24,368 nucleotides of DNA. Source: a virus. Below the pieces are notes generated by a model. It ran no database searches, was not told the origin of the DNA, and was given only the letters and a program-made list of their open reading frames with translations. The position numbers were made by a program, and so were the translations under genes. Below are positions 13,055 to 20,234 of this stretch, piece by piece; position 1 is the stretch's first letter, and each line of letters opens with the position of its first letter. Location of the stretch: positions 1 through 24,368 of the IMG/VR virus record IMGVR_UViG_3300047299_000103; one strand, given 5' to 3'.

Positions 13055-13090
13055 ATCCTTGCAAGCTATTTCAATCTATTGTTGTGTCAT
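13052..13090 (-). other. In-frame amber codon after the best start site
   Basis: Minus strand: AAAGGAAAA RBS, ATG ACA CAA CAA TAG ATT GAA ATA GCT TGC AAG GAT, then the GTG of the long frame. The 12 residues MTQQ-amber-IEIACKD run directly into VVFHF. The RBS spacing to ATG is ideal, whereas the GTG has only a short AGG. The alternative is a four-codon leader ORF whose stop lies 21 bases before a downstream GTG. Confidence 0.7.
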
Positions 13091-13108
13091 TTTGTTTTCC
13101 TTTGTTAA

Positions 13109-13137
13109 AGTATAGCAATATTTATTTGTATTGTCAA
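13109..13137 (-). promoter_or_regulatory. Sigma70-type promoter, TTGACA-N17-TATACT
   Basis: Minus-strand TTGACA (13137-13132), 17-bp spacer, TATACT (13114-13109), 18 bp before the ATG at 13090. It points at the ATG of the amber-containing frame. It shares the divergent intergenic space with a late-type box on the other strand. Confidence 0.8.
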
Positions 13138-13138
13138 T

Positions 13139-13146
13139 TATAAATA
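13139..13146 (+). promoter_or_regulatory. T4-late-type TATAAATA box
   Basis: Exact TATAAATA, 16 bp before the ATG of the rightward radical SAM gene, with AAAAGGAAAAAC as RBS in between. It overlaps no other feature and is back to back with the consensus promoter of the leftward gene. Confidence 0.55.
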
Positions 13147-13162
13147 TGTTAAAAGGAAAAAC

Positions 13163-14515
13163 ATGTTTCATCCAGATAGTTATTGCGGAGAATTGTGGAG
13201 TCAAATAGAAATTACTCCATTTGGCGAATATAAAATTTGTTGTTTGGCAAATTTTGACACTGACTTTGGTCTTGCGTTAGATAAAGACGGAAAGCCCATG
13301 AGCATTTACACACATTCGATACAAGAAGCCATGAATAGCGAAACTCATAAAGAGCATCGCAGACAATACCGAGAAAACATCAAAGTTCAACGTTGCAGAA
13401 ACTGTTACGACGCAGAAGAAAGTACAGTAAAGCAACAATGGAAAAATAAAGATGGCACTATAAGCAAATACGGTAAAAGCAAAAGACAACGAGTAAACAA
13501 TATCACTTCAAAAGATATTCCAGAATATATCACATGGGATAAAGCAGATCAATATACCGCAGAAGATGGATCTATTACTTCTAACGTAGTCAATTTAGGA
13601 CTACGGTTAGGTAATCTATGTAATCAGAAGTGTATTATGTGCAGGCCGGAACATAGTAATCAATGGTATGACGATTGGGTTGCATTATACGGTTATGGAG
13701 CAAGTGTACTAAGACCTTCGGCATCAATAAAAACTCATACTATACAAAAAAATGAAAAGGGCAAAAACGAACTACCGATAGACACATGGTGGGAAAGTGA
13801 TATTTGGTGGCAACGATTTACCGAGATTGCGCCGAACCTAAGACACATCTACTTCACCGGCGGGGAGCCTTTAATATCTAAAGGGATGAAAGATATTTTA
13901 TTATATCTGATAGAAAAAGATTTTGCTAAGAATGTTATTCTACGATACGACACTAACCTCACCGCAATCAACAATCAAATTATCGATAACTTTAAACACT
14001 TTAAAAGAATCGACTTTTGTGTTAGTTTAGATGATACAGATGAAAAATACGAACTAATTCGTTACCCTGGTAAATTTAACAATATTGTGGAAAATATAAA
14101 AACAGTAAAAAGCAATGGTTTAAATATACACTATCTATCATGCTGCGTAGGTATAGCTTCCATTTATTCAGTCGAGCGAGTAACTGCTCTTGCCGAGCAA
14201 TTAGGAGTTCCGGCGGAATTTAGGTTTTTAGAAGGGCCGCATTGGCTAGACTTACGTGCATTACCTCGTAGTGCAAAAGAAGAAATTATCAAAGTATATC
14301 AAGGATTCGAATCGCATAGTCCTGCAAGAAAAAGATGGTATAACTCTGTTATAAAATTCCTAGAGAAATATATCGATCATAGCAATCAAAATAATGTAAG
14401 GGAATTCGTAACTACAATGGATAAACTAGATACGCTACGAGGAACCGATTGGAGAACTTCTATAGCAGATGTTCACGATTTATTAAAACGGCATTGCCCT
14501 TATTTAGGATTATAA
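13163..14515 (+). CDS. Radical SAM protein with N-terminal Cys-rich segment (450 aa)
   Basis: Radical SAM motif CNQKCIMC at residues 153-160 and GGEP in HIYFTGGEPLI. Before the core lies an extra Cys set: C8, C26-C27, C78xxC81. The same arrangement (C8, C25-C26, C62xxC65, then CNFKCIMC at 103-110) is found in the protein at 21573-22562, so the two are paralogues. This one has a longer insertion between the Cys segment and the core. The extra Cys may hold an auxiliary Fe-S cluster as in twitch-domain enzymes, but they are N-terminal. RBS AAAAGGAAAAAC, ATG at 13163. It converges on the AAA+ gene at a shared terminator. Substrate unknown; peptide modification would be the family's most common role. 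Confidence 0.88.
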   Translation: MFHPDSYCGELWSQIEITPFGEYKICCLANFDTDFGLALDKDGKPMSIYTHSIQEAMNSETHKEHRRQYRENIKVQRCRNCYDAEESTVKQQWKNKDGTISKYGKSKRQRVNNITSKDIPEYITWDKADQYTAEDGSITSNVVNLGLRLGNLCNQKCIMCRPEHSNQWYDDWVALYGYGASVLRPSASIKTHTIQKNEKGKNELPIDTWWESDIWWQRFTEIAPNLRHIYFTGGEPLISKGMKDILLYLIEKDFAKNVILRYDTNLTAINNQIIDNFKHFKRIDFCVSLDDTDEKYELIRYPGKFNNIVENIKTVKSNGLNIHYLSCCVGIASIYSVERVTALAEQLGVPAEFRFLEGPHWLDLRALPRSAKEEIIKVYQGFESHSPARKRWYNSVIKFLEKYIDHSNQNNVREFVTTMDKLDTLRGTDWRTSIADVHDLLKRHCPYLGL

Positions 14516-14538
14516 AAAAGCCCCATATGGGGCTTTTT
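14515..14538. terminator. Bidirectional intrinsic terminator
   Basis: Perfect palindrome AAAAAGCCCC-ATAT-GGGGCTTTTT between two convergent genes, with T runs in both directions. Serves the radical SAM gene (+) and the AAA+ gene (-). Confidence 0.93.
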
Positions 14539-14539
14539 A

Positions 14540-15655
14540 TTAAAACGCATCGTAATGGAACTGGCGTTCTTTGGCGCGAGTTAGTACCAATCGTTCGCCA
14601 TCTTCATTGACAAAGATGAACTTTTGATTTGCAGCATCGACTTTAATCAAGTCTTTTGGTGCAAAGCAAGAGTAATCCCAGTTCCAATCACGAGTAGCCG
14701 TAGCAGATCCTGCAATAGATGGTTGAGAAGCGAGGCCTTCATCCTCGTCCTCGTAGTTCTTCCAGGAGATTTCTTGCTCGTCTGTCAAAGGATTACCGTT
14801 CCAAGTTTTTGTTCCCAACTCGGTAGTTTCAATGTCAATCCCTTTAACTTGCAAGCTAACGTCGAACTTGACTTCACTGCTAAACTCTGGCTTGGCGTTC
14901 AGTAGCTTGATAACTTCCTGCGGAGTTTCACCGTAACGGTTCATGTCCTCGACCATAGCTTTAAGCATGTCAAAGTTAAACTGGTTAAAGATGGTGCTAA
15001 TGTTACACACCGAATTGATGTGCTCTTTGTTCAGCAGGTTGTCCTCGCAATATTCGCGAACGAAGTCAACATCCAGGCCTTTGAAGTCAATCATGTAGAA
15101 GATACGACCCGGACGGTTACGCATGTGTTGGTCCACACGCCACTTGTCGTTACAAGTTAGCAAGAACAGTTTCTTACTTGGGTAAACGCCATCTAGCAAA
15201 GTTAGAATTGCTTCTTGCTGTTCCTTGTCGTATACCTTCTCAAACTCATCAAACAGAATAACACAGGGTTGATCGATATTCTGCATAAAGCTGTTAAACG
15301 GATCACCGCACCATGGGCTGTTGATAACAATTGTCGGGATACCTTCTTGGGCTGCGTTGATAGAGATTCGCTTGGTTAGCAGTGTCTTACCAGAACCCTT
15401 CTCACCAGTCAGCATAACACCGGTGCTCGATCCGCGATCCTTGAAAGTATTCAAGATACGATCGGCGTGTCGCGTAGTATTGCCATACAACTTGCCTTTA
15501 ATTTCGAACGTGTCAATTTGTTCCAAGTAAAACTGTTTTGTCATTGGATTCTGTTTGACTACATAATTGCCAGGCGGCAGGAAGTCATGCAGATCCATTG
15601 CTTCTTTCGAAGAAACAGTGTAAGTGTTGCCAGATTTCAAAAAGTATGATGCCAT
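14540..15655 (-). CDS. AAA+ ATPase (371 aa)
   Basis: Single AAA+ module: Walker A GEKGSGKT (about residues 82-89), Walker B VILFDEFEK, sensor-1 like LLTCND and an arginine-finger segment RNRPGR. After the ATPase core, from about residue 250, comes an acidic stretch (NYEDEDEGLASQ) and a C-terminal domain with no recognised fold. I have seen proteins of this layout in many large phages; they are uncharacterised, and remodelling of a DNA or protein complex is only a class-level guess. Its own promoter (15687-15715) is upstream. No partner gene is adjacent. Confidence 0.85.
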   Translation of the reverse strand: MASYFLKSGNTYTVSSKEAMDLHDFLPPGNYVVKQNPMTKQFYLEQIDTFEIKGKLYGNTTRHADRILNTFKDRGSSTGVMLTGEKGSGKTLLTKRISINAAQEGIPTIVINSPWCGDPFNSFMQNIDQPCVILFDEFEKVYDKEQQEAILTLLDGVYPSKKLFLLTCNDKWRVDQHMRNRPGRIFYMIDFKGLDVDFVREYCEDNLLNKEHINSVCNISTIFNQFNFDMLKAMVEDMNRYGETPQEVIKLLNAKPEFSSEVKFDVSLQVKGIDIETTELGTKTWNGNPLTDEQEISWKNYEDEDEGLASQPSIAGSATATRDWNWDYSCFAPKDLIKVDAANQKFIFVNEDGERLVLTRAKERQFHYDAF

Positions 15656-15686
15656 GATTGTTACCTAAAGTTGTTTTTAAAAGTTT

Positions 15687-15719
15687 ATTATAAATGGAGT
15701 AGACATTTCTGTCTACTCC
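15687..15719 (-). promoter_or_regulatory. Promoter overlapping a perfect hairpin
   Basis: Minus-strand TAGACA (15715-15710), 17-bp spacer, TATAAT (15692-15687). The -35 box lies inside a 10-bp perfect stem GGAGTAGACA/TGTCTACTCC with a GAAA loop (15719-15696). The hairpin sits 14 bases after the nadV stop and may act as its terminator, with promoter and terminator sharing sequence. Confidence 0.65.
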
Positions 15720-15732
15720 TTAGTTTGCCAAT

Positions 15733-17172
15733 TTATTTGGCTGCGTTAGCACGAACAGTTGCAAAGTCAATTTCTTTGATTAGTTTGCCATCACGGTAAA
15801 CTTCTTCGAGTACTTCGCCAAAGTCACCAATGGCCTTATCGTGCCAGCCAGTTGGGCGAGCAACTGCACTCACATACTCACCACCACTCTTCCAAAGAGT
15901 GACACGACCTGCTTTAGACTTTTTACCACTGTCGGTAATAGGATCTTTTTGCACATCGCGCCAAACATTTTCATATCGACCACCTAAACCATCCGGTTCT
16001 GCGATACGTTCATATACACTAATTGCTGAGCACTTCATTGCAAAACGTTGAGTGTCACGATCCACTTGTTGCAGTAGCGCACCACCCATGCCAAATGCAA
16101 TGTTATCTGCGGAGTATCCGTATGCTTGGAATGAACCAAGAATTGTACGAATAGTGTTTTCGTTAACACCGTCACCTTGGATCAGTCGAACATTGTTCAG
16201 CACTTTAAAGCCTTTGCTGTTTACTGTGCTACCAAACTTGGCATCAAGTTTCTGAACTAGTTGACGGCACACAACGTCAGGGTCGCCACTGTCTGGACGA
16301 ATAACAACGGTAGCCCCGCTATCAATAACCTGTTGACGAAGCGTTTCACCCCAGAGTTTGTCGACGGCATTGTAGATATCGTAAGAATCAGATACGATAG
16401 CCACAATAGAGCCAGGCTTGGCAAATTGATTGAGCATGTTTCTGTAAGCATCTACTTCACCATCACGACCCCAGCTAGTAATTGTTGAGTGTTCGGCGGC
16501 AGGGATAGAAAAACCTGCAATCCCAGCATCATAGTATTCGCGAGCATACAGAACACCAGAAATAGTATCACTGCCCATGAAGTTAACCAAGTGTGCCGCG
16601 CCTCCGATAGCCGCTGACTCCAGGCTAGAAACACCACGAGCACCGAAATCGTGCAACTTAAAATCGATAAGGGAAGGGTCACCTGTTTTCTCCAATGCTT
16701 CTAAAATAACTTGACGAATTTTCCAGCTTTGTGTTGCCACAGTAGTTGGATACCAAATTGCACGAAGCAGAGCAGTTTCGAGCCAGGTAGTTAGCCAGTA
16801 GCATTCTGAGTCTGTGTTCTCGATTGTAGCGAGAACATTTTTGACAGGAACAACTGTTCCTTCGGAAACTGCACGAATGACGACCGGGAGATATCCGCTG
16901 TGCTTGTCAAGAATGTACTGCCATCCTGCTCGGTTGAAAGGCTCACCGTGAGCGGTAAGGATTTCATCAGCGATGTCAATGTCTGATTGGGTGATAGGGT
17001 CGAGAAGATATTCTTTGATGAACGCTTGTAGTCCGAAGAATACTGTTCTATCATATCGACCGCCCCGACTCTCGATATACGAATATACACCTGTGGTTCC
17101 TTGTGGGTATTGCTTGAACATGCTAACTTTGTAGCTGTCAGTGTTCAGAATGATGTTTTTTGCGAGTTTCAT
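15733..17172 (-). CDS. nadV: Nicotinamide phosphoribosyltransferase (NadV/NAMPT)
   Basis: Makes nicotinamide mononucleotide from nicotinamide and PRPP, the first step of the two-step salvage to NAD(+). The 479-aa length is typical. The start LNTDSYKVSMFKQYPQGT, the loop ARGVSSLESAAIGGAAHL, the catalytic His in PAAEHSTITSWG and the phosphate-binding RPDSGDP are all present. It has its own promoter (17227-17255) and follows the nadM operon. NadV and NadM pairs are known in KVP40-like phages and restore NAD in cells whose defence systems deplete it; that use here is inference. Confidence 0.95.
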   Translation of the reverse strand: MKLAKNIILNTDSYKVSMFKQYPQGTTGVYSYIESRGGRYDRTVFFGLQAFIKEYLLDPITQSDIDIADEILTAHGEPFNRAGWQYILDKHSGYLPVVIRAVSEGTVVPVKNVLATIENTDSECYWLTTWLETALLRAIWYPTTVATQSWKIRQVILEALEKTGDPSLIDFKLHDFGARGVSSLESAAIGGAAHLVNFMGSDTISGVLYAREYYDAGIAGFSIPAAEHSTITSWGRDGEVDAYRNMLNQFAKPGSIVAIVSDSYDIYNAVDKLWGETLRQQVIDSGATVVIRPDSGDPDVVCRQLVQKLDAKFGSTVNSKGFKVLNNVRLIQGDGVNENTIRTILGSFQAYGYSADNIAFGMGGALLQQVDRDTQRFAMKCSAISVYERIAEPDGLGGRYENVWRDVQKDPITDSGKKSKAGRVTLWKSGGEYVSAVARPTGWHDKAIGDFGEVLEEVYRDGKLIKEIDFATVRANAAK

Positions 17173-17199
17173 AATAAAGTTCCTTTATTTCAATTTGCC

Positions 17200-17213
17200 T
17201 TGCGTCTATCGCT
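17200..17213 (-). promoter_or_regulatory. 14-nt leader element, copy 2 (nadV)
   Basis: Minus-strand AGCGATAGACGCAA lies between the promoter and the RBS of nadV. An identical 14-mer lies at the same kind of position in front of the operon that holds nadM (19035-19048). I saw no other copy in the window. Confidence 0.65.
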
Positions 17214-17226
17214 AGGACTTGTTTAT

Positions 17227-17255
17227 ATAATAACACTAAATTCTTTTAGTGTCAA
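17227..17255 (-). promoter_or_regulatory. nadV promoter with palindromic spacer
   Basis: Minus-strand TTGACA (17255-17250), 17-bp spacer, TATTAT (17232-17227). The spacer is a 7-bp perfect dyad CACTAAA-AGAA-TTTAGTG (17251-17234). The dyad may be an operator, or a terminator for the gene ending at 17252. Confidence 0.75.
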
Positions 17256-17452
17256 CGTTGACCTCGAATAGCTTTCAACTTTTCTTGCCGTTCGTGATCT
17301 TCCCTGCACTCGGGCGAACAAAATGCGCCCGGGGTAGGTTCTTCGCAAGTTAAACAGAATCCGGTTTTTTCCGGTACTGCGGCTCTTGTATTCAGTGCCT
17401 TTTGTAGTAACATTTCTGTTACTTCGGCTGCTTCGTCTAATGGATCTGCCAT
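17252..17452 (-). CDS. Small zinc-finger protein, DksA/TraR-like (66 aa)
   Basis: Starts MADPLDEAAEVTEMLLQKAL, then CLTCEEPTPGAFCSPECREDHE (described by its motif CxxC...CxxxC, about residues 33-51). This resembles the short DksA/TraR-type zinc-finger proteins of phages, which can bind RNA polymerase, but the match is only to the overall layout. I chose the ATG at 17450-17452 because AGGAG lies four bases before it and TAATG couples it to the nadM stop; an upstream in-frame start would lie inside nadM. It is co-transcribed with nadM. Confidence 0.75.
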   Translation of the reverse strand: MADPLDEAAEVTEMLLQKALNTRAAVPEKTGFCLTCEEPTPGAFCSPECREDHERQEKLKAIRGQR

Positions 17453-18489
17453 TATGCTCCTAAAAAATGTTGTAAAATTTCCCAATGATCTTCAAAGCAT
17501 TCTTCGCTTCGAACATCCCCGATCGGTACCCAACGTGCTTTGTCGGCATCATCGCTACCTTTAACTTTTGGCAATTCGCCATCAGGCAGTTGGATATAAA
17601 ACGCATGTGTAATTATACGCCCACGCGGACTTCTGTCAATAGCATCAAACACTTTATTTCGAACAATGTTACCGCGGAGAACCGGGCTAGGCACTTTAAT
17701 GCCAGTTTCTTCACGAAGTTCGCGAATTGCTGCGTCTTCTACCGTTTTGTCTGTGTTAGCGTTTACATATCCGCCTGGTAGAGCCCATAAACCCTTACCA
17801 GGTTCAGCACGGCGACGGATCATGAGCACATGGCCAGACTGAATAACGACAGCGTCAGCAGTGCTAAAGATAGGCGGATAAGGGAGGCTTGCATACTGTT
17901 TTTTATAGTTTGCAACAAACTCACGTTCACGAATAATTTGTTCATATTCTTTGGTTTTAGAAAAACTTTCCAAAAATTCCAATGTGCTCTCTGGAACAAC
18001 ACTTTTAAGGAAATTAAAATTCAAATCCGATTTGAAATACAAGTCCCGAATGTTTACTGCACTCAAGAACTCAACCAATTCAACATCTTCGTAGCCCCAC
18101 TGCGGGAACATGTCGAGGTAGAAACTGGAGTCGTCTTTTTTGTGGCCGATGATGCCAACTCGCATGTTTTCTTTAGGACCATAGTTTTCCCAAGTGTGTT
18201 TGGCTACAATTTGTTGGACACGAACTGCCCATGCATTGTCATTGTAAATAGTGTCAATGTTTGGCTCGATGCTGATTTGCATGCTGAGTCCTGCTGTTGC
18301 GGCTCGAATCATGTTGCGGCGTTCATCGAATGAGAATGGGTTTTTGTAAGTGCGTGGTTGGCGTGCGCTACCTACGACAATGACTAATTTGTCGCAAAGT
18401 GCTGTGGCACGTTTTACAATCTCAAGGTGAGCATTGTGGAATGGTTGAAAGCGTCCAATGAGGACTAGTGTGTCATATTTTTTAGACAT
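17452..18489 (-). CDS. nadM: Bifunctional NMN adenylyltransferase / Nudix hydrolase (NadM type)
   Basis: N-terminal nucleotidyltransferase domain (about 1-180): GRFQPFHNAHLEIV at 12-25 carries the HxxH-type motif, and NPFSFDERRNMI is the second substrate loop. It joins NMN and ATP into NAD(+). The C-terminal Nudix domain (about 205-345) contains ALPGGYVNANTD and IRELREETGI, the REXXEEXG metal-binding core; the first Glu of the usual Nudix signature appears replaced or shifted. Such bifunctional proteins are known from phage KVP40 and from cyanobacteria; the Nudix part splits ADP-ribose-type substrates. With NadV it completes nicotinamide to NAD(+). The start overlaps the upstream small gene by eight bases. 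Confidence 0.93.
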   Translation of the reverse strand: MSKKYDTLVLIGRFQPFHNAHLEIVKRATALCDKLVIVVGSARQPRTYKNPFSFDERRNMIRAATAGLSMQISIEPNIDTIYNDNAWAVRVQQIVAKHTWENYGPKENMRVGIIGHKKDDSSFYLDMFPQWGYEDVELVEFLSAVNIRDLYFKSDLNFNFLKSVVPESTLEFLESFSKTKEYEQIIREREFVANYKKQYASLPYPPIFSTADAVVIQSGHVLMIRRRAEPGKGLWALPGGYVNANTDKTVEDAAIRELREETGIKVPSPVLRGNIVRNKVFDAIDRSPRGRIITHAFYIQLPDGELPKVKGSDDADKARWVPIGDVRSEECFEDHWEILQHFLGA

Positions 18490-18652
18490 TGTCTGCCTCC
18501 TTAGCAGTTACTTCGAGTATTTGGTCTGCGCCAATGCTCTTATATTTTAGGGACATTTCAGCCAATTGATTGCCAATGTACATTGCTTCAAACTGGGGAT
18601 CTTCGTCCGAAACAGTTACTCGGACAGTAACTGTGATATCATACTGTTTCAT
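18482..18652 (-). CDS. Small unknown protein (56 aa)
   Basis: A 56-codon frame beginning MKQYDITVTVRVTVSDEDP and ending LEVTAKEADNV. It is coupled on both sides: its ATG overlaps the TGA of the 118-aa gene (ATGA at 18649-18652) and its stop overlaps the nadM start by eight bases. The N-terminal alternating pattern suggests beta strands. No family recognised. It fills the only gap in the nadM operon. Confidence 0.7.
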   Translation of the reverse strand: MKQYDITVTVRVTVSDEDPQFEAMYIGNQLAEMSLKYKSIGADQILEVTAKEADNV

Positions 18653-19005
18653 TTTGTACCTTCCAACATAGCAATTTTACGAGCAAGCTCTTTTTCAATT
18701 TTGGCAATTTCTGCCATTGCTTTAGCTCGTGCTTCTGAAACGATTTCAGTAGTTTGAACTACTTTGGCTTGGACTTCGACTTCGACAACTTCAATCGAAG
18801 TTACATCTCGACGCATGTAGTCGGTGCCGGAAAATGTTGGAATCTTGTCCAGGCTGTCCCAAGTCTTGTGTTGATTGAAGAACGGGCTCCAGTATGGGTA
18901 ACCGCCGGAGTGTGAATCAGTGTCGTAGTAGACACGTTTGCCTGCTTTGTCAAGCGCTGACAGTGCATAGGCCTTTTTAATAGTGAATGTATTTGCTGCT
19001 GACAT
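18649..19005 (-). CDS. Unknown phage protein (118 aa), first gene of the nadM operon
   Basis: Starts MSAANTFTIKKAYALSALDK and has an aromatic segment DSHSGGYPYWSPFFNQHKTW (about residues 31-50), then a C-terminal coiled coil (ARAKAMAEIAKIEKELARKIAML). No family recognised. RBS AAAGGA, with a consensus promoter (19069-19097) and the 14-nt leader element in front. As first gene of the operon it shares expression with nadM, but a role in NAD metabolism is not shown by the sequence. Confidence 0.8.
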   Translation of the reverse strand: MSAANTFTIKKAYALSALDKAGKRVYYDTDSHSGGYPYWSPFFNQHKTWDSLDKIPTFSGTDYMRRDVTSIEVVEVEVQAKVVQTTEIVSEARAKAMAEIAKIEKELARKIAMLEGTK

Positions 19006-19034
19006 ACAAAAATCCTTTGTATTATTTGTTAAAG

Positions 19035-19048
19035 TTGCGTCTATCGCT
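19035..19048 (-). promoter_or_regulatory. 14-nt leader element, copy 1 (nadM operon)
   Basis: Minus-strand AGCGATAGACGCAA, identical to the element in the nadV leader. It begins about 14 nt after the predicted transcription start. GCG and CGC could form a small 3-bp stem, too weak to matter alone; a protein-binding site in DNA or RNA is more likely. Confidence 0.65.
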
Positions 19049-19068
19049 TCTTTTGTTTATTTAGTATT

Positions 19069-19097
19069 ATTATATTGTTTTTGCTATTTTGTGTCAA
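19069..19097 (-). promoter_or_regulatory. Consensus sigma70-type promoter of the nadM operon
   Basis: Minus-strand TTGACA (19097-19092), 17-bp spacer beginning CAAAA, TATAAT (19074-19069). Both hexamers are perfect. The TTGACACAAAAT start is shared with the promoter at 2849-2877. Confidence 0.85.
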
Positions 19098-19133
19098 TTA
19101 AAGGGGCATGCTAACCCCTTTAATTTGTCCGAT

Positions 19134-19997
19134 TTATGCGTAAATTTTCAAACTGGTTCCACATTTAGTACAGAAATTTGCAGTTGCTTTGTTTGTGTGT
19201 CCGCAGGTTTCACACTGTTGCTTGGCTTTTACTGTAACAGGTTTTTCGACCGGTTTGTTGTTACCCAAATCGCCCACAATATGCAGTATGATATTATGGA
19301 TAGTAGGATCCAATGCACCCACTGTAGTAGTTTGGAATGCTTGTGTAGAACGACTGCCTGGCACGGTAATACCTGCATCACACCAATCCATTGTAGCAGA
19401 ACCTTCGTGGCATTCTGATTGGCTTACGATGCCGTTAGTTGCACAGTAGTTATCGATAGCAGTAGCTGCCATGGATTTGACTTGTTCGCCTTTACTGTAA
19501 TCGGCTCCGCGAAGTACCCCGCCTACATTAAAACTTGTTGTAGATACTGTACCTTGTGGGACGATCCAATCGCCGGTGCTAGGATTACCAAATGATCTAT
19601 TCCATGGGTCATTACGAACATTGAGAACATTGAGAATAGGACGTGGTAGTTCAAACTGATATTCGATGCGAACTAAACCATCTTCTTCTTTGATGCCGCG
19701 TGGTCCATTTTCGATTGCACTAGTGCGTTCGATAAACTTAAAACAGTTGCCTTCTTGTAAGTTACCGTTTTTAACCCACCGTTCCAAATCTACACTTTGT
19801 CCAGCGTTGAGAACTAAGCCGCCGGGTACTGCATTTTCTCCATCAATAAAAATATTGACTACTGCTCTAACTGTGTTGAGGTTTTTTAGCAGAATGCTGT
19901 ATTCTGCTCCAAATGGGACATATACTTTGTCCTTAAATTCGCGGAGAATTTTGCCTTTTACTTTGATGGAGGCGACCAGCTTTTGATTATACATCAT
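19134..19997 (-). CDS. Unknown protein with C-terminal zinc ribbon (287 aa)
   Basis: The N-terminal region (KLVASIKVKGKILREFKDKVYVPFGAEYSILLKNL) and middle look like beta-rich domains, with GGLVLNAGQSVDLERWV and RSFGNPSTGDWIVPQG. The end holds a zinc ribbon CETCGH...NFCTKCG (about residues 261-280). I cannot name the family; beta-rich proteins with this kind of tail occur in large phages and could be virion-associated. I chose ATG at 19995-19997 because AAAAGGAAATAAA precedes it; the frame runs 21 codons further upstream without an SD. Some Cys pairs in the middle (DNYCATNG..ECHEG..WCDAG) are extra. Confidence 0.75.
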   Translation of the reverse strand: MMYNQKLVASIKVKGKILREFKDKVYVPFGAEYSILLKNLNTVRAVVNIFIDGENAVPGGLVLNAGQSVDLERWVKNGNLQEGNCFKFIERTSAIENGPRGIKEEDGLVRIEYQFELPRPILNVLNVRNDPWNRSFGNPSTGDWIVPQGTVSTTSFNVGGVLRGADYSKGEQVKSMAATAIDNYCATNGIVSQSECHEGSATMDWCDAGITVPGSRSTQAFQTTTVGALDPTIHNIILHIVGDLGNNKPVEKPVTVKAKQQCETCGHTNKATANFCTKCGTSLKIYA

Positions 19998-20081
19998 TTT
20001 ATTTCCTTTTACTGTGTACAGACTAAACACATAAATTCTTAAAGTCTGTTGGCGTAGCACTTGCTACTATTTTATTTAACG

Positions 20082-20234
20082 TTATTCGTCAAATAAATTT
20101 TCATTATACTCATCTAATGCTTCTTGATATTGTTCTTCAGTCAATCCATGCCAGCCGATGCATTTGCCAGTCGGACTGCGGCCGCAGCCGCACGTACCAA
20201 ACTCTTCGGGATTTTCTTTTACTCTTACTTGCAT
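20082..20234 (-). CDS. Small Cys/His protein (50 aa)
   Basis: A 50-codon frame starting MQVRVKENPEEFGTCGCGRS, followed by TGKCIGWHGLTEEQYQEAL. The motif CGCGxSPTGKCIGWH puts three Cys and one His within 15 residues, a plausible site for a single Zn or iron-sulfur group, loosely like the CDGSH pattern. The ATG overlaps the stop of the 68-aa gene (TGATG at 20232-20236). Named family not recognised. Confidence 0.65.
   Translation of the reverse strand: MQVRVKENPEEFGTCGCGRSPTGKCIGWHGLTEEQYQEALDEYNENLFDE

Noticed and set aside
17830-18333. 167-aa rightward frame opposite nadM
   Set aside because: Overlaps the conserved nucleotidyltransferase and Nudix coding sequence on the other strand and has no RBS or recognisable motif.
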